Part shown: positions 1 through 7,736 of the stretch, piece after piece
Numbering within the stretch: the first letter of the stretch is position 1
Layout of the letters: each line of letters starts with the position of its first letter
Assembly: GCA_040383485.1 (NCBI GenBank)
Contig: JBEIDK010000097.1
Coordinates: 1-12,409, forward strand
From: JBEIDK01 sp040383485
GTDB lineage: Bacteria > Bacteroidota > Bacteroidia > UBA4408
Reading direction: 5' to 3'
DNA length: 12,409 nucleotides
Program-made: the position numbers and the translations under genes
The notes under the pieces: model-generated
Database searches by the model: none
Told to the model about the DNA's origin: nothing
The model's input: only the letters and a program-made list of their open reading frames with translations

Positions 1-504
1 GGTATTGTTTGCGAAAAATCTATACGTATTGCGGGTGATGATTTTACAGCTAACATAGAAGATTATATGCGACGCCAACATAATATTATGATTGGTGAGC
101 GTAGTGCCGAAAGAATCAAAATTGAAGTTGGTGCCGCAATGGTTGATTTAGATAACCCACCTCCTGATTATGCAGTGCATGGCCGCGACCTGATGACCGG
201 TATACCGAAAGAAATATCAGTAAGTTATGTAGAAATTGCACACGCTTTAGATAAGTCAATTTCTAAAATTGAAGAAGCTGTATTAAGCGCCTTAGAAATG
301 ACCCCACCAGAATTAAGTGCCGACATTTACCGCACTGGTATTCATTTAGCAGGCGGCGGAGCATTGTTACGCGGCTTAGATAAACGAATTTCTCATAAAA
401 CAAAACTACCTGTTACCATTGCCGATGATCCACTTAGAGCAGTTGCACGTGGTACAGGTATTGCTTTAAAGAACATTGGTAAATTCCAGTTTTTGATTAG
501 ATAG
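1..504 (+). CDS. mreB: MreB, rod-shape-determining actin homologue (3' part only)
   Basis: The reading frame is open from the first base of the window, so the gene starts upstream; 167 residues of the C-terminal part are visible. MreB is a cytoplasmic actin-like ATPase that polymerises under the inner membrane and directs lateral peptidoglycan synthesis together with MreC, MreD, RodA and PBP2. Recognisable MreB segments include GIVCEKSIRIAGDD near the window edge, the ERSAERIKIEVG stretch, GRDLMTGIPKEI, and the C-terminal LAGGGALLRGLDKRI nucleotide-binding loop followed by ADDPLRAVARGTGIALKN. It ends in KFQFLIR, like other Bacteroidota MreB proteins. The position directly before mreC and mreD confirms the call. 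The 96-nt gap to mreC shows no obvious terminator, so co-transcription is likely (inference). Confidence 0.97.
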   Translation, partial: GIVCEKSIRIAGDDFTANIEDYMRRQHNIMIGERSAERIKIEVGAAMVDLDNPPPDYAVHGRDLMTGIPKEISVSYVEIAHALDKSISKIEEAVLSALEMTPPELSADIYRTGIHLAGGGALLRGLDKRISHKTKLPVTIADDPLRAVARGTGIALKNIGKFQFLIR

Positions 505-600
505 AAAATTTAGAAATAAAGTTTGTAAACAATATTTCAAAGTTTAGAATTGAATGGTAACAATTTCAAATTTTTAAATAATAATTTTTGGTTTTAAAAA

Positions 601-1443
601 GTGCGCAATCTCATTGTATTTTTTTATAGAAACGTAAATATGTTTTTATTCATAGTGCTGCAATCTTTTTGCTTGTATTTGTTATTTCAAAACAATTCAT
701 ATCACAGGGCTGGATTTATTAGCTCATCAAATCAAGTAGTTGGCAATATTTTCACCACAGTTAATAATGTAAATGAGTATTTTCATCTTAAGGAAACAAA
801 TCAGAAACTTGCAGAAGAAAATGCCCGATTACATAACTTAAACAGAAGCTCTTTTGGTGTTTATAATAAACATGTGTTTGTTAAAGGTGATTCTGTATAT
901 CATTTACAATATGAATATGTAACAGCCAAAATTGTAAATAACACTGTGCACAAGCGCAACAATTACCTTACCTTGGATATTGGCAGTAACTTGGGCATTA
1001 AACCTGAAATGGCAGTAATTACAAGCGATGGCATTGTTGGTATTACCAAAGAAGTTTCTCCTAATTATACCTCAGTTTTATCAGTCCTTAATAAAGACGC
1101 GAAAATTAGTGCAAAAATTAAGAAAAGTAATGAGTATGGCTCATTACATTGGGATGGTGGAGATTATAGATTTGCCACTTTAGATGACATTCCTACGCAT
1201 GTAAAGATTTCAAAAGGAGATACAATTACAACTAATTCATATTCGGCAATATTTCCTGACAATATTCTAATTGGTACCATTGAAAAAATTTATGCTAAAC
1301 CAGGTGATAATTTCTACTCACTAACAGTAAAATTTTCAACTAATTTAAAAAACATTACGCATGTTTATGTAATTAAAAATTTACTTAAATCTGAACAACA
1401 AAATTTAGAACAACAAACTCAGCAAAACGGAAATGATAATTGA
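601..1443 (+). CDS. mreC: MreC, periplasmic rod-shape-determining protein
   Basis: A 280-residue protein, normal length for MreC. It has a short cytoplasmic N-terminus, one membrane anchor at about residues 12-30, a coiled coil at about 57-82 (HLKETNQKLAEENARLHNL), and the periplasmic beta-domain at about 105-262 with the typical NNYLTLDIGSNLGIKPEM and DGIVGI segments. MreC links the MreB filament to PBP2 in the periplasm and helps activate the elongasome. The GTG start at 601 is chosen because MRNL plus basic residues before the anchor is the usual MreC N-terminus in this phylum and no ATG fits; there is no Shine-Dalgarno motif. The last 18 residues are rich in Gln and Asn (QQNLEQQTQQNGNDN), probably a disordered tail. 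It overlaps mreD by 11 nt, indicating translational coupling. Confidence 0.95.
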   Translation: MRNLIVFFYRNVNMFLFIVLQSFCLYLLFQNNSYHRAGFISSSNQVVGNIFTTVNNVNEYFHLKETNQKLAEENARLHNLNRSSFGVYNKHVFVKGDSVYHLQYEYVTAKIVNNTVHKRNNYLTLDIGSNLGIKPEMAVITSDGIVGITKEVSPNYTSVLSVLNKDAKISAKIKKSNEYGSLHWDGGDYRFATLDDIPTHVKISKGDTITTNSYSAIFPDNILIGTIEKIYAKPGDNFYSLTVKFSTNLKNITHVYVIKNLLKSEQQNLEQQTQQNGNDN

Positions 1444-1957
1444 AATATTAAAACATATTGGCAGGTTCATTTTATTGCTGGTATTGCAATTATTTATACT
1501 CAATAATATTCAATTAAGCGGCTATATCAACCCCTACTTGTATATTTTATTTGTAATGACTTTGCCTTTTGAAACACCAATTTGGCTTGTGCTTCTAAGC
1601 AGTTTTTGCATGGGAATTTTAATTGACATCTTTAGTGATACGCACGGACTTCATGCTTCAGTAAGTGTACTTTTGGCTTATGTTCGAAAGCCAGTACTAA
1701 GATTTATTTCTCCACGAGAAGGATATGACTCTACAGCAATGCCAACATTAAATTACTTAGGTTTTGGTTGGTATATTTGGTATGCTAGCCTAATGGTTTT
1801 CATACATCATTTTACTTTCTTTTTTTTAGAGGCATTTAGATTTTCGGAGTTTTTTAAAACATTATGGAGAATGTTTTGTAGCGGATTACTAACTTTAGTT
1901 ATGATTTTTCTTTATCAATATCTTACCTATAGACAAGTTAGGGGAATCAAAAAATAA
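1433..1957 (+). CDS. mreD: MreD, rod-shape-determining membrane protein
   Basis: A 174-residue, strongly hydrophobic protein with about five predicted membrane helices. The segment GILIDIFSDTHGLHASVSVLLAYVRKPVLR matches the Bacteroidota form of MreD (consensus of the type GLxxDxFxxTxGxHA...AYxRP), and REGYD follows it as usual. MreD is the integral-membrane member of the MreBCD complex. The start codon lies inside the last codons of mreC (shared ATGATAATTGA), so its translation is probably coupled to mreC. In many Bacteroidota mrdA (PBP2) and rodA follow mreD. Here a TonB-domain gene follows after 102 nt, so the elongasome cluster is cut short at this locus. Confidence 0.93.
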   Translation: MIIEILKHIGRFILLLVLQLFILNNIQLSGYINPYLYILFVMTLPFETPIWLVLLSSFCMGILIDIFSDTHGLHASVSVLLAYVRKPVLRFISPREGYDSTAMPTLNYLGFGWYIWYASLMVFIHHFTFFFLEAFRFSEFFKTLWRMFCSGLLTLVMIFLYQYLTYRQVRGIKK

Positions 1958-2059
1958 TTATGGTATTTTTTTACTATTGATTATTATCAATTAACATAAA
2001 GAATATAGTACTAATTATTATCATCAATTTTAGGCTTCAAAAATTATAACATCATTTTA

Positions 2060-2542
2060 ATGAAAATCCTTCTCAATCTATTAATATTAATCATCTTCTT
2101 ATCTACATGTACTATAGCCCAGAGTAACGATAATCCAATTGTTAATCCAGAAATAATGCCTCAATTTCCAGGTGGACAAAATGCAATGTTTGAATATCTT
2201 AAATTGAATATTAAGTACCCCTCTTACGAAAAAGAAAATAATATAAGTGGAAAGGTTTATGTATACTTCGTTATTGATACAACTGGAAGGCCTGTTGATG
2301 CAAAAATTGTTGTTAGTAGAAGTCGTGGAATTGACCAAGAGGCCCTAAGAGTTATTAATGAAATGCCTAAATGGAGCATAGGGATGCAAGGTGGCAAAAA
2401 AGTTAAGGCCTGCTTTACGATTCCTATTAATTTTACTTTAAAAGAACCTGACAATAATGGTACAAAAATATTAGGCCAAATATTAGGAGGTATTATTGGA
2501 TTTGCTGGAGGCTATTTTCTTGTAACTAAATTATTAAACTAA
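2060..2542 (+). CDS. Small exported TonB C-terminal-domain protein with a C-terminal hydrophobic tail
   Basis: 160 residues. Residues 1-20 form a signal peptide (or anchor) with likely cleavage near CTIAQ. The motif MPQFPGGQNAMFEYL...NIKYP (residues 33-54) is the hallmark that precedes the TonB C-terminal fold in many Bacteroidota proteins; the domain runs to about residue 127 (GKVYVYFVIDTTGRPVDAKI, EALRVINEMPKW, IPINFTL). A true energy transducer has an N-terminal anchor and a proline-rich spacer; this protein has no spacer, so it is more likely a stand-alone periplasmic TonB-like domain. Unusually, residues 137-158 form a glycine-spaced hydrophobic segment (ILGQILGGIIGFAGGYFLV) that could be a membrane helix or glycine zipper. 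Substrate and partner are unknown. A hairpin follows the stop codon. Confidence 0.8.
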   Translation: MKILLNLLILIIFLSTCTIAQSNDNPIVNPEIMPQFPGGQNAMFEYLKLNIKYPSYEKENNISGKVYVYFVIDTTGRPVDAKIVVSRSRGIDQEALRVINEMPKWSIGMQGGKKVKACFTIPINFTLKEPDNNGTKILGQILGGIIGFAGGYFLVTKLLN

Positions 2543-2563
2543 TAATCATATTCCATGATTATT
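2541..2563 (+). terminator. AT-rich hairpin at the tonB-like stop codon
   Basis: AATAATCAT and ATGATTATT form a perfect 9-bp stem around the loop ATTCC, starting on the last two bases of the stop codon. It is A+T-rich and lacks a T-tract, so it is a weak terminator at best; it may instead protect the mRNA 3' end. Confidence 0.4.
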
Positions 2564-2601
2564 TACTTTCTGATGAACCAATTTTTTATTTCAAAACAAT
2601 A

Positions 2602-2623
2602 AAAACTCTTCAATAAGAGTTTT
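2602..2623. terminator. Bidirectional terminator between convergent genes
   Basis: AAAACTCTT and AAGAGTTTT form a perfect 9-bp stem with the loop CAAT. The plus-strand arm ends in TTTT and the minus-strand arm in TTTTT. The arm overlaps the first two bases of the minus-strand gene's stop codon at 2622-2624. It lies between the convergent tonB-like and AI-2E-family genes, as expected of a shared terminator. Confidence 0.65.
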
Positions 2624-3647
2624 ATATGTCTTCATTAATAGTGGTAATAAACTTTTCTCGATACATTTTTAATAGTATAAGAAAGTATGATAAAAGTAAT
2701 GGACCATAAATAGAGCCAGCAATACCAAACATTTGTAACCCGAATATTATTCCTATAATTGTTATTAAAGGATGAACATCGGCTATTTTCTTTTGAAAAA
2801 TAAATCGGAAAACATTGTCAATGGTTGATATAATTGCTAAGCCATAAATAATAAGTCCAATACCTTGTGCTTGATTACCGGATGAAATAAGTATAATTGA
2901 AGCTGGGAGCCAAATTAATGCGGAACCAACAACAGGAATTATTGAGAAGATTCCTGACATGATTCCCCAAAATAGATAATCTTTTATTCCGAAAAAATAA
3001 AAACCAACACAAGCTATAATACCTTGTAAAGTAGCCAATACAGGCGCTCCTAAAGCGTTCGAATAGGTTTGTGTTTCTAACTCCTTTCCTAAAATTTCAA
3101 GATTAGAAGCATGAATAGGCAGGTATTTTTCAAGCATTTTTTCTAAGTTGCCATAATTAACTAGCAAGTAAAAAAGTATAAAATACATAATTCCAATATC
3201 GCCTAAAATAGTAGCCGTTTGATTTAAAATATCTGTTAAAATTGACGTTAACTTTAATTGAACAGTTTTAATATTTTCTGGATTAACCAATTCTAATCCG
3301 AAAATAGTTTTGCTTTTTTCATTTAGCAATGATAAACTTTGATTCAATACATCTGGATTTAAATAGTTTGATATTCTACTATATAATAGTTTACCAACGA
3401 AAAATATAGGTACCAATACAATTACGAAAGAAATAAGAATAATAATAATTGCTGAAACCGATTTATTCCATTTTAGTTTAACTGAAAGAAGTTGCATAAT
3501 TGGTTTAAACAAAACATATATAATTAATGCTCCTAAAAAAATATTAATGAATCCGCGCAGTGCAAACAATAAAAAGCATGCAAAAACAAACATGAATATT
3601 GTTGACAGCAACTGGTTTCTGTTTTTGTTATTTACGTAAGACAACAT
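2622..3647 (-). CDS. AI-2E/PerM-family membrane transporter
   Basis: 341 residues with about eight predicted membrane helices, the normal size for the AI-2E transporter (PerM/YhhQ-like, Pfam AI-2E_transport) family. Characteristic features are GIFSIIPVVGSALIWLPASI (about residues 222-241) and the conserved C-terminal block at about 276-320: IDNVFRFIFQKKIADVHPL followed by GLQMFGIAGSIYGPLLLS. A hydrophilic stretch at about 86-135 between helices is the usual extracytoplasmic or amphipathic region. Members have been linked to autoinducer-2 export or Na+/H+ antiport, but substrates differ, so no specific substrate is claimed. It is divergent from the holin-like gene at 3738, with 90 nt between the two starts. 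Confidence 0.88.
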   Translation of the reverse strand: MLSYVNNKNRNQLLSTIFMFVFACFLLFALRGFINIFLGALIIYVLFKPIMQLLSVKLKWNKSVSAIIIILISFVIVLVPIFFVGKLLYSRISNYLNPDVLNQSLSLLNEKSKTIFGLELVNPENIKTVQLKLTSILTDILNQTATILGDIGIMYFILFYLLVNYGNLEKMLEKYLPIHASNLEILGKELETQTYSNALGAPVLATLQGIIACVGFYFFGIKDYLFWGIMSGIFSIIPVVGSALIWLPASIILISSGNQAQGIGLIIYGLAIISTIDNVFRFIFQKKIADVHPLITIIGIIFGLQMFGIAGSIYGPLLLSYFLILLKMYREKFITTINEDI

Positions 3648-3720
3648 TTAATCTTTAACTATAATCCGTTTCTATTTTATAACTAAAAACAAAGTAAGTA
3701 TAAAAAAACTTCTATTTTTA

Positions 3721-3740
3721 CATGAAAACATATTTTCATG
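3721..3740. promoter_or_regulatory. Perfect palindrome overlapping the start codon of the holin-like gene
   Basis: CATGAAAA (3721-3728) and TTTTCATG (3733-3740) are perfect inverted repeats around CATA. The second arm contains the ATG start at 3738-3740. The site lies in the 90-nt divergent region and could be an operator or a small 5' mRNA hairpin that hides the start codon. No matching regulator is seen in the window. Confidence 0.35.
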
Positions 3741-4100
3741 CAAGAAGAAATAAATAATCCAATAAAAGATTTTAAAGACAAAACAGCGGAATACCTTGAG
3801 TTAAGAGTAGAACTACTTAAGTTGGAAATATTTGAAAAATCCTCTCAGCTATCAGCATCGTTAGCCGTTGGTATTATTACCATTATACTCATAATGTTTT
3901 TTGCCCTTTCACTTTTTTTAGCCTTAGCATTTTACATTGGTCAACAATTGCACAACTACGCTCAAGGATTTCTGTATAGCGGTTTGGTTTACCTAATAAT
4001 TCTAATTCTATTTATTCTTTTTGGAAGGAATTCAATAAAAAAATACGTAACTAATAAAGTTATTAAATTGTTTAATACAACTGCAGATGAAGAAGAATAA
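3738..4100 (+). CDS. Holin-like small membrane protein (Phage_holin_3_6-type)
   Basis: 120 residues. An amphipathic charged helix (residues about 10-37, with ELRVELLKLEIFEKSSQ) precedes two membrane helices at about 40-66 and 77-96, then a short basic and acidic tail (TADEEE). This layout and the YLELRVELLKLEIFEK motif are typical of the Phage_holin_3_6/YqjE-like family that is common in Bacteroidota chromosomes. Despite the family name, no phage genes are nearby, so a host envelope function (possibly stress-related) is more likely than lysis; the exact role is unknown. It overlaps the next gene by 14 nt, so the two are surely co-translated. The start is placed at 3738 because it yields the complete amphipathic helix. 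Confidence 0.8.
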   Translation: MQEEINNPIKDFKDKTAEYLELRVELLKLEIFEKSSQLSASLAVGIITIILIMFFALSLFLALAFYIGQQLHNYAQGFLYSGLVYLIILILFILFGRNSIKKYVTNKVIKLFNTTADEEE

Positions 4101-4410
4101 AATAACCGATTTGCAAACATTGCGTTTTGAAAAGCAGAGAATATCTGATTTATGCAAGCAAAGAGAGGAAGAGCTGAATGAATCTTTTGAACAATTGCAG
4201 AATAACTTTGGAGGAATTATTATTAAAAGTTTATTCCATACAGAGTCAGATAAGAAGTCTGAAAATTTCGAATTCGTAAAGAGTATTGTAGCAAATTCAT
4301 TTGACGATATTGTAGAAATTGCAACTAATAAAGAAAATAGAACTGAAAACATTAAATCATTAGCAAAGAATATAATAACTGCTGTAATATCAAGAGTTTT
4401 AAGTAAGTAA
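4087..4410 (+). CDS. Hypothetical coiled-coil protein paired with the holin-like gene
   Basis: 107 residues, no signal peptide and no membrane helix. Residues 8-40 (TLRFEKQRISDLCKQREEELNESFEQLQNN) are predicted to form an amphipathic coiled coil. Residues 60-105 are a second helical part ending in ISRVLSK. I do not recognise a named domain. The ATG lies 14 nt inside the upstream gene's 3' end, so translational coupling is likely, and the protein may work at the membrane with the holin-like partner (inference from gene order only). In this phylum short helical proteins often follow Phage_holin_3_6 genes, which supports a real gene. Confidence 0.7.
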   Translation: MKKNKITDLQTLRFEKQRISDLCKQREEELNESFEQLQNNFGGIIIKSLFHTESDKKSENFEFVKSIVANSFDDIVEIATNKENRTENIKSLAKNIITAVISRVLSK

Positions 4411-4617
4411 AAACTATACATTAATTGTTTTCAAACACTTCTTGTAATCAATATTATTTCCTCCCTAAAGAGAATAAATAATTAAGAAAAAATGAGAATT
4501 AATATAATTCCAAATTAGGTAAATATTATTTATAATTTTTATTAGTTTTCGAGAATGTTTTTCTAAATTTTGAAATAATAAAAACGCTGAATCTAAGATT
4601 TAAGTAGCAACTTATTC
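4411..4617. other. Convergent intergenic region without clear features
   Basis: 207 nt between the coiled-coil gene (plus) and uvrA (minus). Very A+T-rich. I find no GC-rich hairpin with a T-tract and no reading frame with coding character. Both transcripts should end here, so termination may be factor-dependent or use weak AT-only structures. Confidence 0.5.
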
Positions 4618-7539
4618 TTAAACCTTTCCTTTTAAATATTTTCCAGTATAACTATTTTTTTCATTGACCAAATCTTCTGGAATTCCTTCAAAAACAATAC
4701 TTCCTCCAGAGTCGCCTCCTTCAGGTCCAATATCAATAATCCAATCCGCACACTTTATAACATCTAAATTATGTTCTATGATAATGATGGTATGCCCTTG
4801 TTCAACCAAAGCATTAAAGGCAAAAAGTAATTTGTGAATGTCATGGAAGTGTAAGCCAGTAGTTGGTTCGTCAAATACAAAAAGTGTATTGCCTTCGGTG
4901 CTCCCTTTCAATAAAAATGATGCAAGTTTTATTCGTTGTGCTTCGCCGCCACTAAGTGTGCTACTACTTTGTCCAAGTTGAACGTAACCTAAACCTACAT
5001 CCTGTAATGCTTTAAGCCTCGTAATTATTTTCTTTTCGGTATTTGTTATTTTTGTCTCTGATTCGAAAAATGAAATAGAATCATCAACTGTCATTTCTAA
5101 TAAATCAGCAATGGATTTTTCATTGTATAATACATCCAATACTTCTTCCTTGAAACGCTTGCCATTGCAGGCTTCACATGGTAAATGTAAATCAGCCATA
5201 AACTGCATTTCCACTGTTACTTCTCCTTCTCCTTGACATACTTCGCACCTGCCCCCTTCAACATTAAAACTAAAATGTGTTGGCTTAAAACCGCGCTGTT
5301 TACTCAGTTGTTGCTCTGCATATAAAAAACGAACATCATCATAGGCTTTGATATAGGTAACAGGGTTACTTCTACTACTTTTACCTATTGGGTTTTGGTC
5401 AATAAATTCAACTGTTTTAAGTGAATTATAGTCGCCCGAAACTTTATCGAAACTACCTGTTGCTTCTCCAAAGCCTCCAAACATTTTTTTGAGTGCTGGA
5501 TAAAGAACACGTTTTACCAATGATGTTTTTCCACTACCCGAAACACCTGTAACAACGGTAATAATATTAAGGGGGAATTTTACATTGATGTTCTTCAAAT
5601 TATTTTCTCTTACTCCTGTAAGCTCAATAAAATTGCGCCATTTACGGCGTTTAGTTGGTACAGAAATTTTTTCATCACCATTTAAATAACGTGCTGTTAA
5701 ACTTATTTTTTCTCCTTTTAGTTTGGTATGATTTCCTTGAAAAACTAATTGTCCGCCTAGGCTGCCTGCCAAAGGACCAATATCAATTATTTCATCGGCT
5801 TCGCGCATAATGTCTTCGTCATGTTCTACTACTACAACAGTATTTCCTACTTTTTTTAATGATTGTAGTACACGAATCAAATTCTCGGTATCGCGCGGAT
5901 GCAGGCCAATTGATGGTTCATCTAATACATATAAACTACCTACCAAACTACTGCCTAAAGAGGTAGCTAAATTAATACGTTGACTTTCGCCGCCGCTTAA
6001 GGTATTGCTTAATCTATTCAATGTTAAATATCCTAAGCCAACGTCGTTCAAGAAAAGTAAACGATTTTTTATTTCAATTAATAGTCGTTTTGCAACATGT
6101 GTATCATTTTCATTCAACTTTAAATCATTAAACCAAGGCATCAATTCTTTTATACTCATGAGCACTAACTCCTGTATATTAATGCCACTTATTTTTACAT
6201 AACCTGCATCCTTACGTAAACGTGTTCCGTGGCAATCAGGACAACCTGTTTTACCCCTGTATCTGCTCAACATAACCCTGTACTGAATCTTGTAGGTTTG
6301 TGTTTCTAAGTAGCTAAAGAAACCATCTAAACCAAGGTAGCTTCCCGTTCCCTTCCACAAAATTTCTTTTTCTTGTTTGGTTAAATCATAGTATGGACGG
6401 TGAATTGGGAAATCTATGTTACGTGAAATTGATATAAAATCATTTTTCCACTCACTCATTGTATCGCCTTTCCAGCAGGCAATGGCACCTTCGTAAATCG
6501 ACAAACTTTTATCTGGTACAACCAAATCTTCGTCAATTCCAATTACACTTCCAAAACCTTCGCAACGTCTGCATGCTCCAAAGGGATTATTAAATGTGAA
6601 AAAGTGAACAGATGGTTCAGTAAATTCCATTCCATCTAGTTCAAATTTATTTGAGAATGAAATTGAGTTTGTTGTACCATTTTCTGCAATCCACTCTACT
6701 TCACATTCTCCATTTCCTTCATAGAAAGCTGTTTGCACACTATCTGCAATACGAGGGGTTTGTTCTTCCTTATCAATTTCAACAACCAAACGGTCAACTA
6801 ATAGTTTAATGTTTTTTATTCCAGCCTTTTCAATTTCTTTTTCAAAACTTACATCACTACTAACAGCTTTTAGAACGTCCTCTATTTTTTGGTATTTCCC
6901 TTTTATCCAAACCCTAGAAAAGCCTTGAGCAAGATAAAGGTCCATTTGTTTTATTATTTGTCTATCAGCTCTAAAATTTGATAATATGAAAGCTTTTGTT
7001 CCAATAGGTTTTTGTAGAATAAAATCAACCACATCGCTTATCGAATTACGTTTAACTAATTTCCCGGAAATTGGGGAATAAGTTTTGCCGATGCGGGCAA
7101 AAAGTAGTTTTATATAATCGTAAATTTCGGTTGATGTGCCAACAGTACTGCGTGGATTGCGGGTGTTTACCTTTTGTTCAATGGCAATGGCAGGCGAAAT
7201 ACCTTTGATGTAATCTACTTGTGGCTTGTTAATTTTTCCTAGAAACTGACGAGCATAAGACGAAAGGCTTTCTACGTAGCGGCGTTGTCCTTCAGCATAT
7301 AAAGTATCGAAAGCTAATGATGACTTTCCACTGCCCGAAACCCCAGTAATTACAACTAATTTATTGCGTGGAATGGTTACATCAATATTTTTTAGATTAT
7401 GAACCTTGGCACCCTTGATGATGATAGAGGAGCTGCTAGCCTTGGGCTCTTGCGAGGGAGGGCTCGTTTTTAGCGTAAGCTTTTTTTTATCTTTTGTGTT
7501 CGTTTTTGTTTCAGACGTATTACTTTTTGCTTTTGCCAT
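4618..7539 (-). CDS. uvrA: UvrA, excinuclease ABC damage-recognition ATPase
   Basis: 973 residues and complete; E. coli UvrA is 940. UvrA dimers bind distorted DNA with UvrB and start nucleotide excision repair. Domains: Walker A at 66-74 (GVSGSGKSS), UvrB-binding and insertion regions at about 100-300, first zinc module C323/C326 with C433/C436, ABC signature LSGGESQ at 514-520, Walker B with VLDEP at 538-542. Second half: Walker A at 665-673 (GVSGSGKTS), zinc finger C765-X2-C768-X19-C788-X2-C791, signature LSGGEAQ at 862-868, Walker B with FDEPTTGLH from 889. All key residues are present. The first ~37 residues are a Lys/Ser/Thr-rich, low-complexity extension that is absent from E. coli UvrA; no later Met would give a complete ATPase domain, so the start is kept. 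Some Bacteroidota carry two UvrA types, so this may not be the only copy. Confidence 0.97.
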   Translation of the reverse strand: MAKAKSNTSETKTNTKDKKKLTLKTSPPSQEPKASSSSIIIKGAKVHNLKNIDVTIPRNKLVVITGVSGSGKSSLAFDTLYAEGQRRYVESLSSYARQFLGKINKPQVDYIKGISPAIAIEQKVNTRNPRSTVGTSTEIYDYIKLLFARIGKTYSPISGKLVKRNSISDVVDFILQKPIGTKAFILSNFRADRQIIKQMDLYLAQGFSRVWIKGKYQKIEDVLKAVSSDVSFEKEIEKAGIKNIKLLVDRLVVEIDKEEQTPRIADSVQTAFYEGNGECEVEWIAENGTTNSISFSNKFELDGMEFTEPSVHFFTFNNPFGACRRCEGFGSVIGIDEDLVVPDKSLSIYEGAIACWKGDTMSEWKNDFISISRNIDFPIHRPYYDLTKQEKEILWKGTGSYLGLDGFFSYLETQTYKIQYRVMLSRYRGKTGCPDCHGTRLRKDAGYVKISGINIQELVLMSIKELMPWFNDLKLNENDTHVAKRLLIEIKNRLLFLNDVGLGYLTLNRLSNTLSGGESQRINLATSLGSSLVGSLYVLDEPSIGLHPRDTENLIRVLQSLKKVGNTVVVVEHDEDIMREADEIIDIGPLAGSLGGQLVFQGNHTKLKGEKISLTARYLNGDEKISVPTKRRKWRNFIELTGVRENNLKNINVKFPLNIITVVTGVSGSGKTSLVKRVLYPALKKMFGGFGEATGSFDKVSGDYNSLKTVEFIDQNPIGKSSRSNPVTYIKAYDDVRFLYAEQQLSKQRGFKPTHFSFNVEGGRCEVCQGEGEVTVEMQFMADLHLPCEACNGKRFKEEVLDVLYNEKSIADLLEMTVDDSISFFESETKITNTEKKIITRLKALQDVGLGYVQLGQSSSTLSGGEAQRIKLASFLLKGSTEGNTLFVFDEPTTGLHFHDIHKLLFAFNALVEQGHTIIIIEHNLDVIKCADWIIDIGPEGGDSGGSIVFEGIPEDLVNEKNSYTGKYLKGKV

Positions 7540-7544
7540 GTTTG

Positions 7545-7575
7545 CTTAAACCGAACTGCGAAGTAAAGGTTTAAG
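7545..7575 (-). promoter_or_regulatory. Inverted repeat just upstream of the uvrA start
   Basis: CTTAAACC (7545-7552) and GGTTTAAG (7568-7575) are perfect 8-nt inverted repeats with a 15-nt spacer. In the uvrA mRNA the hairpin would end 5 nt before the ATG. It could be an operator or a translation-modulating hairpin. It does not resemble the standard LexA box. Confidence 0.35.
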
Positions 7576-7690
7576 AATAGAGTCTCAAAAGGTTTATTAA
7601 AATAAAATTATATTTTAATGATTCTTTAATTCTTAACATTACTAATTTCGTGACTAATTTGAAGATAAAAAATTATGAATCTCCAACTCG

Positions 7691-7736
7691 TCCGCATTTG
7701 CAATGCGGATGAACTAAACTCGCATTTATAATGCGA
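7691..7736. repeat. Pair of REP-like palindromes (GCATT/AATGC stems)
   Basis: Hairpin 1: TCCGCATT-TGC-AATGCGGA (7691-7709), 8-bp perfect stem with a 3-nt loop. Hairpin 2: TCGCATT-TAT-AATGCGA (7720-7736), 7-bp perfect stem with a 3-nt loop. The two are 10 nt apart and share the core CGCATT/AATGCG. They lie downstream of the transposase remnant, as REP/BIME-type substrates usually lie next to a RAYT gene. On the minus strand GTTTAG (7714-7719 reversed) separates them. Confidence 0.7.

Noticed and set aside
1976..1991. Hairpin ATTGAT-TATT-ATCAAT after mreD as a terminator
   Set aside because: Only six base pairs, nearly all A-T, without T-tract; within what is expected by chance in such A+T-rich DNA.
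2060..2130. Lipoprotein signal in the TonB-domain protein (LSTC)
   Set aside because: Thr just before Cys is unusual for a lipobox and no Ser/Gly-rich linker follows; signal peptidase I cleavage near IAQ is more likely.
3738..4100. Prophage lysis module
   Set aside because: Only the family name suggests it; there are no endolysin, capsid, tail or integrase genes, and the family is common in host chromosomes.
4032..4421. Minus-strand reading frame of 129 codons opposite the holin-like and coiled-coil genes
   Set aside because: It is antisense to two genes with family support and overlapping starts and stops; its composition is that of a complement frame.
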